Translations under genes and position numbers: made by a program | Assembly (NCBI GenBank): GCA_030643245.1 | Contig: DAOWME010000068.1 | Coordinates: 1-11,973, forward strand | Length of the DNA: 11,973 nt | Source: Deltaproteobacteria bacterium | Lineage (GTDB): Bacteria > Desulfobacterota > UBA8473 | Direction of reading: 5' to 3' | Notes under the pieces: generated by a model | What the model was told of the DNA's origin: nothing | Seen by the model: only the letters and a program-made list of their open reading frames with translations | The model's database searches: none | Part shown: positions 1 to 8,300 of the stretch, one piece after another | Numbering within the stretch: position 1 is the stretch's first letter | Layout: the number at the start of each line of letters is the position of its first letter

Positions 1-81
1 GATCTGAAAGCGCAAAACCGCAGGAATAGTCTGACCTATTTCGAGGATTTTGTGCTTGAAGATCGGGCAAAGATGGCCTGA
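1..81 (+). CDS. Possible 3' end of an unidentified plus-strand gene (partial)
   Basis: Frame 1 is open from the window edge for 26 codons and closes with TGA at 79-81. The residues read like ordinary protein, including the stretch LTYFEDFVLEDRAKMA. If real, this gene converges on the minus-strand operon, whose last stop is at 349, and the palindromes between them would lie between two converging transcripts. An open frame this short occurs by chance fairly often, so the call rests mainly on the natural amino-acid mix and on the repeats starting soon after the stop. I do not recognise a family. Confidence 0.35.
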   Translation, partial: DLKAQNRRNSLTYFEDFVLEDRAKMA

Positions 82-101
82 AGATGAGATGCACAAATGG
101 G

Positions 102-127
102 GAAGTTATTTCAGCCTCGGCCCTTAG
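102..127 (+). repeat. Dispersed palindrome-arm motif, copy 1
   Basis: This stretch begins GAAGTTATTTCAGCCTCG and continues GCCCTTAG. It nearly matches the arm at 3753-3776 and, inverted, the arm at 3712-3736. In this copy a convincing adjacent partner arm is missing; only TAAGGGCCGGGG at 327-338 resembles its outer part. It starts 20 nt after the possible plus-strand stop at 79-81. It looks like a genomic repeat of the REP/short palindromic kind, a reading based on two copies only. Confidence 0.6.
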
Positions 128-150
128 ATGTTGTGAAGTGATGTCAGGGC

Positions 151-275
151 TATAGATTTCCATATATCAAATTTCACGGCGTTATCGGTCGGAATCCACG
201 ACGACGTACTACAATGTACGACTTACGCGGATTCCTCCCTCTGGCCTTGTGAAATTTAATATCTGAAAATCTATA
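151..275. repeat. 125-bp nested palindrome (MITE-like or cruciform element)
   Basis: The outer arms 151-177 and 249-275 are 27 nt each and pair at 24 of 27 positions (TATAGATTTCC... against ...AAAATCTATA). Inside, GGAATCCACG (191-200) pairs with CGCGGATTCC (226-235) at 9 of 10 positions. At the centre CGTAC (205-209) pairs with GTACG (216-220) around the loop TACAAT. The three stems share one axis, so the whole element can fold into one long interrupted hairpin. It contains no ORF. It could be a non-autonomous mobile element or a bidirectional terminator between converging genes. The left half recurs at 11671-11738. Confidence 0.75.
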
Positions 276-348
276 TTTATACGCAGGCAAGAAGGGGGCT
301 GGTAAAATTCCCGGTGAAATGTCAGATAAGGGCCGGGGACGAAAAGGT

Positions 349-1251
349 TTATTCGGTGGCGTAATTTTCCTTTAGGTCCATGAGTTTCTTTATGTAGAAT
401 TCTCTATGAGCGAGCCCCATCTGGTTGGATATGTTGTCCAATACGCTATCTATGTATGGCCTGATATCGATACCGTATTTGTTTTGATGGCGTTCATTTG
501 CCCGGTGGATCACAAGGACAGCGTAATAACCTACCAGGGCTTGAATCCTGGAATCCCTACGTAGTAGATACGATCTACCTGCCAGGGTGTCAAGGAAGAA
601 CCCTGCATACTCATACATAGCCTCCTCGTTGGAAGGACAGATCCCCAAACTATCCTTGCACCGATCCTTAGAAGAGAACCATCCATAGAACAGGGCAGAG
701 ATAATTTCCACAATGTCGGACTCGTTGGCCAACACCTCCTTTACGAACCCAACCTCTTTTTTACCAAGCATCCTATAGAAATGCGCCATATTTTTTACCA
801 GACCGTAGATATCTGTTGTTTCTCCTGAGACTACCGGTCTTTCTCGAGAAAGCTTGCTTACCGCCCTTTGGGTCCATTCATATACGCCACCCTTCCAGTT
901 ATACGACTTCACGTATTCTTTTTTGTCCAGATACGAAAAGAAGGTAAGTATCTGGCGTTTCAACTCTTCACAGTCTACCTCTTTAATTACTTCAGAGGGG
1001 AGGACCGGCTTTTCTCCGAATGCATCCACGAGTTTCCCCTCGGGTAAGGATGTCTCATGTTTATTTATATCATCCTGAAGTTGGACGATTTCTTTCTGCA
1101 ACTTGGATGTCTTTTCCTCCCACGTTACCCTCTTTTTCTCTCTGACCTCCTCCAATGCCTGGGGATGCCAAACCATGAATTGATAGTAAGCCAGACAACC
1201 GAGCGCCACTAAGACCAGAACAACTGTCACTATCTTCGCAGACCTTCCCAT
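349..1251 (-). CDS. Membrane-anchored protein of unknown function at the end of the operon
   Basis: This is a 300-residue protein I cannot assign to a family. A short basic N-terminus (MGRSAK) leads into one hydrophobic segment at about 6-24, which should act as an uncleaved membrane anchor. A charged stretch at about 31-66, rich in E, K and Q, is likely coiled coil. The rest is soluble, predicted helical, and carries a Cys pair (DRCKDSLGIC). There is a Cys at 19 in the hydrophobic segment, but ALGC is a poor lipobox. ATG at 1251 is chosen because GAGGGGG (1265-1259) lies 7 nt upstream. A TTG at 1278 would add nine residues and overlap hdrA. The start is 1 nt after the hdrA stop, so the two are probably translationally coupled. 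The protein may tether or organise the upstream redox complex at the membrane, but this is context-based inference. Confidence 0.8.
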   Translation of the reverse strand: MGRSAKIVTVVLVLVALGCLAYYQFMVWHPQALEEVREKKRVTWEEKTSKLQKEIVQLQDDINKHETSLPEGKLVDAFGEKPVLPSEVIKEVDCEELKRQILTFFSYLDKKEYVKSYNWKGGVYEWTQRAVSKLSRERPVVSGETTDIYGLVKNMAHFYRMLGKKEVGFVKEVLANESDIVEIISALFYGWFSSKDRCKDSLGICPSNEEAMYEYAGFFLDTLAGRSYLLRRDSRIQALVGYYAVLVIHRANERHQNKYGIDIRPYIDSVLDNISNQMGLAHREFYIKKLMDLKENYATE

Positions 1252-1252
1252 C

Positions 1253-3673
1253 TTATTTCCCCCTCTTTTGTTTTTCAAGGAGTCTCCTTGTATCTTCTAT
1301 CTCCGCAGGGGTAACAGTGGCCTTCAGTTCCCCCATCTTTTTCATGACTCCGGAAAAACGGATACCTTCAGCGGCACTGATCCATTCTAATTGCAATCGT
1401 TCTTTTCGAATACCTAGCTTTTTCATCTGCTTCCAGATTTTCTCTATCCTTTTCTGAGTCCAGTGGTTAGCGTCGATATAGTGACAGTCCCCAAAGTGAC
1501 ATCCTGAGACGAGTACCACCGGAGCGCCTTTCTCAAAGGCCCTCCAAATGAATTTCTTGTCTACCCTGCCGCTGCACATGGTCCGGATGAGACGAACCTG
1601 GGGAGGATACTGCAACCGCGAGACCCCCGCAAAGTCGGCTCCGGCATAGGAACACCAATTGCACGCAAACGTAAGAATTTTGTCTGCCGGGTCTTCCTCA
1701 AGGATTGAATCGATCTGACTTTCTATCTGAACATCGGTAAAGTGTCTCATGGTGATGGCATCAGTGGGACATTCTGCCGCACAGGTCCCACACCCTGAGC
1801 ATGCAGCCTCATTGATGTGAGCCGGGATCTTATTATCCTTGTCGAATGTAATTGCATTGTAAGGACATACCTTGACACAGATACCGCAAACTTTACATTT
1901 TTTCTCATTTACGATAGCGGTGATCGCCTCTATGGTTATCTCTCCGCTATTCATGAGACGCATGGCACGTGCAGACGAGGCCGATGCCTGAGTGACGGAA
2001 TCCTTGATGTCTTTGGGACTTTCTGCACACCCGGCAAAGAATATGCCTTTTGTAGCGGAATCAACCGGCTGGAGTTTAGGATGTGCCTCCAGATAGAACC
2101 CGTCCGAGGTTGTCTGGAGTGTCAACATCTCCTGTGTCTCCTTGGCATCCTCTCTAGGCTTCATCCCGAGAGAGAGCACCACCATCTCAGCGTCATGTTT
2201 CTCCAGCTCATTGGTGGCGGTATTCTCCACTGTAAGAACCAGGTTCTTGGTGTCAGGGTCTTCCCTTATCTGTCCGGGAAGTCCTCGGATGTAGCGGACC
2301 CCTTCCCCTTTGCTCCTCCTGAAAAGGTCCTCAAAACCCTTTCCAAAGGCCATGATATCTATATAGAATACCTTCACGTCCATCTCAGGATAGTGCTCCT
2401 TGAGCATGAGGGTATCTTTGACGGTATTCATGCAGCAGATATTACTGCAATAAGGTCCCCCTTTCTTGGAGGATCGAGAACCCACACATTGAATAAAGGC
2501 TATGGATCGAGGCGCTCTACGGTCGGTAAACCGAATGATCTCTCCCTTTGTGGGTCCCCCGGCATTTATGAGCCTTTCGAACTCCATGCTGGTGACAACA
2601 TTTTCATAACGTGTATATCCATATTCATCCATCTCTTGAGGGTCGTACACGTCCATCCCTGTGGCAACGATGACCGTACCTACCTTGAGTTTGATCTCTC
2701 TATCCCTCATGTCGAAATCAATACAACCCTTTTCGCAGAGCTTCATGCACTTCCCGCAGATAATAGGGTCACTTCCCAGACACTCTTCAGGGTTAATGAC
2801 ATATGCGGAAGGTACCGCCTGGGGGAAGGGTATGTAGATCGCCTTGCGAGAGCTGAGCCCTATATTGAACTCATCCGGCGTAACGACAGGGCAATCCTCA
2901 GTGCAAATCCCGCAAGCGGTACATTCATTTTCATCCACCAGCCGGGCCTTCTTGTGCACTGTTACGTTAAAGTTTCCCACGTAGCCTCTTACGGATGTGA
3001 CCTCGCTGAGAGTAAATACCTTAATCCGGGGATGTCGACCGACATCCATCATTTTTGGGCCGAGAATTCAGATGGAACAATCCATAGTAGGGAAGGTCTT
3101 GTCCAGTTGTGCCATGATCCCCCCTATGCTTGGTTTTTTCTCTACAAGGTACACTTGATAGCCGCTGTCCGCTAGATCCAACGCCGCCTGGATACCGGCC
3201 ACTCCTCCGCCTATTACGAGGCTTGATTTGACAACGGGAACCTTCAACTCCTCCTGGGGTTCGAGCTCACGAACCCTGGAAATGGCCGCCTTTACAAGGT
3301 CCTTGGCTTTTTCCGTGGCCTCTCTCGGTTGACTCGAGTGCACCCAACTGCACTGCTCTCTCAGGTTGGCCATCTCCACCAAGTACGGGTTTAGCCCTGC
3401 CTGTGAACATGCTCGTCGGAACGTGGGCTCGTGGAGCCTCGGGGAACAGGACGCTACCACCACCCTGTTCAATCCGTGCCCTCTTATGTCATCCTGAATT
3501 AACTGCTGACCTGGTTCAGAACAGAGGTACTCGTTGTCTTTGGAAATCACCACATTTGCCAGCCCCTCTGCAAAACGGGCTACCGCATCACAATCAACAG
3601 TGCCTGCAATGTTTAATCCACAGTGGCAGACATAAACGCCGATCCTCAACTCACCACTTGAACTTTCAGCCAT
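1253..3673 (-). CDS. hdrA: HdrA-MvhD fusion, probable selenoprotein (Sec at residue 202, TGA 3068-3070)
   Basis: HdrA is the FAD-containing electron-bifurcating subunit of heterodisulfide reductase complexes. The product is 806 residues if TGA is read as Sec. In order: N-terminal HdrA domain with VYVCHCG (about 13-19); FAD dinucleotide motif GGGVAG (155-160); FPTMDCSI-U-ILGPKMMDVG, with Sec 202 replacing the usual Cys; an inserted ferredoxin region (Cys 251, 254, 257, 261, then 298, 306, 309, 313); further HdrA cysteines 409, 413, 414; two C-terminal [4Fe-4S] motifs (593-603 and 625-635); and a fused MvhD domain from about 664 with CNWCSYAGAD (671-680), Cys 700, 725 and 730. The ATG at 3673 has GGGAG 8 nt upstream. 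The frame is unchanged across TGA and conserved sequence lies on both sides, which argues against a pseudogene. A start at the internal ATG 3052 would split the FAD domain and has no good ribosome binding site. The fused MvhD suggests direct electron delivery to the HdrA flavin. Confidence 0.9.
3030..3047 (-). promoter_or_regulatory. Candidate bacterial SECIS hairpin of hdrA
   Basis: On the mRNA strand GGATGTC and GACATCC form a perfect 7-bp stem closed by a GGTC tetraloop. It begins 20 nt after the in-frame UGA (3070-3068). Bacterial SECIS elements lie within the coding sequence shortly after the UGA and carry a small apical loop with essential G and U; E. coli fdhF has AGGUCU. Here the distance from UGA to the loop is 27 nt, longer than in fdhF but within what I understand bacteria tolerate. 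CUCGG upstream may add a weak lower stem with CCGG downstream. The bulged U seen in fdhF is not obvious. Function is inferred. Confidence 0.75.
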
Positions 3674-3711
3674 TTAAGCTACTCCCATTTATATGTAACT
3701 TTTCAAAACGC

Positions 3712-3776
3712 TAGGGGACGAGGCTGAAATAACTTCTGAGCGCCAACTTGAGGAAGTTATTTCAGCCTCGTCCCTA
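3712..3776 (-). repeat. Long intra-operon hairpin between the hdrD-like gene and hdrA
   Basis: Arms 3712-3736 and 3753-3776 are complementary over about 24 bp with one extra G, around a 16-nt loop. The hdrD-like stop codon TAG (3776-3774) lies inside one arm, so the hairpin starts as that gene ends. The transcript continues CTAGCGTTTTGAAAAG, which is not a proper U-tract, so it is not a classic terminator. It may act as an attenuator, an RNA-processing site, or a block to 3' exonucleases that gives the upstream and hdrA segments different stabilities. The arm sequence recurs at 102-127, so it may simply be a dispersed palindromic repeat tolerated in an operon gap. The rest of the 100-nt gap holds only the hdrA ribosome binding site GGGAG (3686-3682). 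Confidence 0.8.
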
Positions 3777-4928
3777 ATCCAATGCATCCGCAAAAAGCGA
3801 TACCATATCCTTTATCTCTATACTCCCATCATCACAGAAGTCCTTCATCGTGCACTGGAGGTGTATGAGACACTTGGGGCAGGAAGTTACCAACAGGTCG
3901 CTTCCTGTGGCTAACGACGCCTTCAGGCGTTTCATCTGGATGCTCTTGGAATGAGCTCCACAGCCCACCCATGCGGAATTGCCGCAGCAAAAATCCCCTA
4001 TTTTTGAATCCGGTGTTTCTATGATGTCTAACCCTGGGATTTGTCCCGATATATTCCTGAGCGCTTGAGAAGTGTTTTTATAGTAACTCAGACGACAAGA
4101 ATCCTTTAAGGTGGCTTGCAAAGGCAAGAGTTTCAAACCGAAATTATTGGTCTCCTTCTTTAACTGCTCTTCAATAAGTTCATAGATATGAGTTATTTTC
4201 AGGTCAAAACCCTCTACCACTTGGGGGAATATCTCATTAAAACTATAGAAACATTCCGGACAGGATGTAATGATCTCCTCTACTCCATGGTCCTTGATAT
4301 CCTCATAGCTCTCTTTTGCAAGCCCGGCAAAACCTTTTTGATCTCCTGCCCAGAAGAGGTCGTGACCACAGCACCTTTCATTATCCAATACCACAGGCTC
4401 GATATTGCATCGGTTAAGTATCTTCAATGAATTGACGGCTATCCGAACCATATTTAAGTTAAGGTTCTTGAAGAAGACATCGAAATAGGGCAGGCAACCA
4501 ACGAAATACATGACCTTGCCCTCTGATAGGGTCTTAACTTCTGCGGGGATAAAGCCCTTCCTGTTTTGCCTTATACCAGGTGAGGACATCATCCGCATTA
4601 ATGAAAACATTGCCCCACCATGGCTGTAGATACCCGGTTTTCCAGAGTCAATCCACCGGCTTCTCAACAACCGGACAAAATTGGAAAATTTGACGCCAGA
4701 GGGACACCTGTCATCACACCTGCCACACGTAAGACATGTCCAGATAAAGTCTTGTACGTAAGGATCACTGTCTCCCCTTTCAATGACCCTACTAGCCGCT
4801 AGTCTTGGAGAGAAGGGTTTCCCCGTCTCAGCAACGGGACAGGCCCCTGTACATTTACCACAATCCAGGCACTGGTAGATGCCCGTCTCTTTTATGATGA
4901 GACTAAGGTCTCTGTCATAATCCGTCAT
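3774..4928 (-). CDS. HdrD-like protein (HdrC-HdrB fusion, two CCG domains)
   Basis: The 384-residue protein resembles the catalytic heterodisulfide reductase subunit HdrD, which combines HdrC- and HdrB-type parts. Two [4Fe-4S] motifs open it: CLDCGKCTGACP (20-31) and CLTCGRCDDRCP (65-76). Two CCG domains follow: the first with Cys 145, CCG at 186-188 and CPEC (223-226); the second with Cys 278, CCG at 314-316, Cys 323, CPKC (350-353) and Cys 359. In characterised HdrB/HdrD these motifs hold non-cubane [4Fe-4S] clusters that reduce a disulfide. The true acceptor in this bacterium cannot be read from sequence. No membrane segment or cytochrome b partner (HdrE) is present. The start has GGAAG 6 nt upstream and lies 12 nt after the MvhD-like gene. 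The stop codon falls in a long hairpin. Confidence 0.88.
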   Translation of the reverse strand: MTDYDRDLSLIIKETGIYQCLDCGKCTGACPVAETGKPFSPRLAASRVIERGDSDPYVQDFIWTCLTCGRCDDRCPSGVKFSNFVRLLRSRWIDSGKPGIYSHGGAMFSLMRMMSSPGIRQNRKGFIPAEVKTLSEGKVMYFVGCLPYFDVFFKNLNLNMVRIAVNSLKILNRCNIEPVVLDNERCCGHDLFWAGDQKGFAGLAKESYEDIKDHGVEEIITSCPECFYSFNEIFPQVVEGFDLKITHIYELIEEQLKKETNNFGLKLLPLQATLKDSCRLSYYKNTSQALRNISGQIPGLDIIETPDSKIGDFCCGNSAWVGCGAHSKSIQMKRLKASLATGSDLLVTSCPKCLIHLQCTMKDFCDDGSIEIKDMVSLFADALD

Positions 4929-4940
4929 TTCGCGCTTCCA

Positions 4941-5348
4941 TCATCCCGACACAGGACTCTTCCCGAAAGTCTCCATCTTCTCAACAAACCGGTGCAAATC
5001 CGATGATAGCTTCTCGGACTCGTGAGCCAAATAGTATGTGAACTGGACCCTCTCTCTTTCCAGTCCTAATATGTCAAGTATCTCTCGGGTATGGTCGATG
5101 TTTCGCTCAGCCAGGTCCGGCCCGGTTCCATGCTGACAGTTGTCTGTCCGGCACCCCACAATCAAAACCCCGTCGGCCCCTTTTTCAAAGGCCTTGAGGA
5201 GAAGGGCAGTACTGACACGGGCCGCACACATGACCCTGATCACATTGACCTCTCCGGGGACGGGCATCCCTTGTTCTCCCATACCGGTATAACAAGACCA
5301 TGGGGCCCAGTTGCATAGGAATGCCAAAACTTTGATTCTTTGTCTCAT
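4941..5348 (-). CDS. mvhD: MvhD/FrhD-like [2Fe-2S] electron-transfer protein, variant cysteine motif
   Basis: This small 135-residue protein matches the MvhD family, which carries electrons from a donor (a hydrogenase in methanogens) to HdrA. The recognisable core is KVLAFLCNW (6-14), VIRVMCAARV (36-45), LLKAFEKGADGVLIVGC (to Cys 66) and Cys 71 followed by QHGTGP. Family members usually have CNWCSYAGAD. Here the sequence is CNWAPWSCYTGMG, which moves the second Cys from +3 to +7 (Cys 12 and Cys 19). The other three cysteines (41, 66, 71) are kept. The ATG overlaps the TGA of the preceding flavoprotein gene (ATGA), which suggests coupled translation and stable partnership. It is a diverged relative of the MvhD domain fused to HdrA in the same operon, so the operon has two such modules, probably serving the two different HdrA-like proteins. 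Confidence 0.85.
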   Translation of the reverse strand: MRQRIKVLAFLCNWAPWSCYTGMGEQGMPVPGEVNVIRVMCAARVSTALLLKAFEKGADGVLIVGCRTDNCQHGTGPDLAERNIDHTREILDILGLERERVQFTYYLAHESEKLSSDLHRFVEKMETFGKSPVSG

Positions 5349-8300
5349 CTTAGCATCACTTCAATCAGTTGTTCCGTCTGTTTTTCGGTTTTATGTGTAG
5401 TGTCTACTGCGCCTGTGGGACATATGGAGACACATGTACCGCATCCCTGGCAGTGCATTTCAATAATAGCCGCTGTCTTTTGTTCAGGGTCATCTCCCCT
5501 CATCTCTATTGCTGAAAAAGGACATGCCTCGAAGCAATGGCCACACCCCCTGCATAGATCCTGGTCCACCTGGGCTACTATGTTCTTGGCCCTTATCTCT
5601 GACTTTCGTAGAAGCGCCGCCACCTGGGCAGCCGCGGCTGCGCCCGGCAAACCTTTTCTGTTGAAGGCATTTTCTCCAGGGATCATTATTTCAAAGATAC
5701 CCGGTATCCCTGTGCTCCAAGGAGAAAAACTGGGAAACCCAGGGAGTGCCCTGTGACTAAACCCTTTCCTCAACAAATTGCCGGTCAAGGGAACGTTTTC
5801 CAAGTCAACCCCTGAAAAGAGTATGGCCGATACCCTCAAGCGCGACGGAGAAGTTCCGTTGAACGCCATCTTGAAGCTTCCCAGATGACCCTCCAGGGCT
5901 TTTATTTGGAGCCCCGGCAGGTAGGTAATTCCGCCAAGATTGATCTCCTCCCGGATACCCTCAACTGTGAGGGCGTAGGATGTATCTCCCCCAACCACAT
6001 CTTTGTCAGAGAGAGTGTCCCCCTCATCTATCAGATACACCCGGTAACCCATCTTTTCCAGGTTAAGGGCTGCCATTAAGCTCTCCGGTGTAGCGCCTGT
6101 CACGGCTACAGTCTTTGGGACGGTTCCTTTTTGGCCAGGCAGTTCTTTCTGGAATTTCACTCTGGACAAGGCGCACTCTATCATATTCTTACCGCCCTCG
6201 AGTATGCCTTGTAAGTCCATACCACGCCTGGTAGCCAGAAAATTCTTCAGGTTAATCATTTCAAAGATGGAGGGATCAAGTCCTTGCTTGTTAAAAAGGT
6301 TTCCTTTGCAGCGCAACCTCTGGTCATTGCATGCGGTGCATATCATGTCCAGGGTACAGCAAGAACAGGCAGCCAGGACTACCCTTGTGATCCCCTTTTC
6401 TTCTATAGCCGAAGCGATGGTTCCGGCCCCATCCGGATGGCAGGCAGAAGGCAAGACTTCACTGTGTATTACTTCCTCGAACTTGGCGCCGAACCTCAAC
6501 AACTCGTTTATTATCTCCTTATTCCCAATGGTCTCATTGCATGTACATACGAAGAGGCCGGTTCTCACTTCCTTTTTGTATAGGGGAGGCAGTCTCTTGT
6601 CATCCGGGGGAATCACCTGCATTCGAGACGTGAGAAACGCCGCAGCCCTGCCGGCCAAGCCTGCCCCAAAAAGAAGGGATTCCTCCAGATTTCTCCCTTC
6701 ACCGAACTCACTTTCGTGGAATATCCTTTCCTCAGGCAGGACCGACACAAACTCTTCAGGGAGTGGTCTCGAAGAGATTACCAGATGAAATCCGTATTCA
6801 CCGTATTTTTTTAGTCCCGAGTGATTCACAGCTCCCACATCTTCGCAGACCGTCTCGCATTGTCTGCACTCACTGCATACGCCGCACTGCATACACCGCT
6901 TTGCTTCTTTTACCGCCTGTTCTCTCGTATAGCCAAGTTCCACTTCTAAAAAGTCATGTCTTCTCTCTTCTGTTTCTCTTACAGACATTGACTGTCTGGA
7001 AGTATGAGGAGTCTCAGGGTCTATCGGTTCGTAATCTCCCCTCGTATCCTCCCTATCTTCTACCTCCTGCCAAGGTTCTCCCCTGAGGTGGCGATGAATA
7101 GATAAGGCAGCCTTTTTTGCTGCGCCCATGGCCTCTGCCACTGTAGCCGATCCGGTGATCGCATCACCGGCAGCGAATACTCCCTTTTGCTCAGTGCGGT
7201 AATCCCTATTCACTTTGATCGTGCTTTGACGGGAGATCCTTATAGGACTTCCTTCATCCACAAAAGAGAGGTCCGGTTCCTGACCGATGGCAACTATTGC
7301 CGTATCCACGTCCAGGGTGAATTCGGAATCTTTCTTCGGGAGCGGTCTCCTTTTTCCATTCGGCCCCGGCTTTCCCAGATCCATGTGTATACAGTTAACC
7401 CCTGTTAATTGTCCGGCTTTTCCAGTGAATCGCGTAGGGCTTACAAGGTAATTGATCTTTACCCCCTCTTCGAGGGTGAGGTCGAGTTCTTCTTTGTCCC
7501 CAGGCATCTCAGCTCGGGTGCGCCGGTAGAGGATATTAACTTCTTCTGCGCCCAGGCGCACTGCTGTCCTGGCTGATTCCATAGCAGCGTTCCCCCCCCC
7601 GATAACGACGACCTGTTTCCCGATGGTCGGTTTCTCTCCAAGGCTTATCCTCTTCAGAAAAGGGATGGAGTGATATACACCTGCCAAGGCTTCTCCGTTC
7701 AGTCCAAGCTTCTTGTTAAGGTCCGCTCCTGTGGCGATCAAGACGGCATCGAATCCGTCGTAAAATAAAAGGCTGTCGATACTTTTGTCTAGACCTATGG
7801 GGCTGTCCGTGACGATTTCTATCCCCATCTTTTTCAAGGCCTCGATTTCATGATCGAGGGTTGTTTGGGGCAGACGATAGCCTGCAATGACGGTTCTCAA
7901 CATTCCCCCTATGACCGGTAGGGCCTCCAATATGGTGGTTTCATATCCGAGTCTCGTCAATTCCCAGGCAGCGGTCAGCCCTGCGGGTCCGGAACCGATA
8001 ATGGCTATCTTTTCTTCATATCTTTCCTCAGGTTCAGGGACGGTCACTTGGTGACCGGGGTCCTCCAATTCATAGTCCGAAACAAACCTCTTTAACGAGC
8101 ATATAGCCAGGGGTTCATCCACCTCATCCCGGCGGCACTGGCTCTCGCAAGGGTGGTGGCATATTCGTCCCAAGATTCCCACAAGTGGCGCGCTTTCTCG
8201 TATCAGGTCCAGCGCCTCCCCAAACTTACCATCGGCGATGAGCGCCAGGTATCCCTGGATATTGATCCCCAGGGGACATGCCTTCTGGCACGGCGGTCTC

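Larger units (their letters stand above)
1..348. other. Intergenic region between converging genes, rich in palindromes
   Basis: Apart from the possible gene tail at 1-81, I see no coding sequence here. The region holds one arm of a dispersed 25-bp motif (102-127), a nested palindrome (151-275), and a weak partner of the first arm (TAAGGGCCGGGG, 327-338). ATGTCAG occurs both at 141-147 and at 318-324, on either side of the palindrome. Read on the minus strand after the last operon stop, there is no classic short GC stem followed by a U-tract. CCCGG/CCGGG at 310-338 could form a weak stem with a long loop followed by AATTTT. The nested palindrome is the best candidate for a transcript end. Confidence 0.5.

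Noticed and set aside
151..275. CRISPR array or tRNA-like gene
   Set aside because: There is only one palindromic unit here with no regularly spaced repeats, and the fold is a single long hairpin rather than a cloverleaf.
1180..1251. Lipoprotein signal in the terminal membrane protein
   Set aside because: The residues before the Cys (ALGC) do not fit a lipobox well, and an uncleaved anchor explains the segment more simply.
1817..3175. A 452-codon open frame on the plus strand
   Set aside because: It lies wholly opposite hdrA, its translation shows no coherent family motifs, and it is an antisense shadow of the real gene.
1253..3673. hdrA as a pseudogene or as two separate genes split at the TGA
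   Set aside because: There is no frameshift, both sides match HdrA closely, the TGA replaces a conserved Cys, a SECIS-like hairpin follows, and the internal ATG at 3052 has no good ribosome binding site.
3712..3776. Classic Rho-independent terminator
   Set aside because: The stem is longer than usual and the following sequence (CTAGCGTTTTGAAAAG) lacks a U-run, so transcription is likely to continue into hdrA at least partly.
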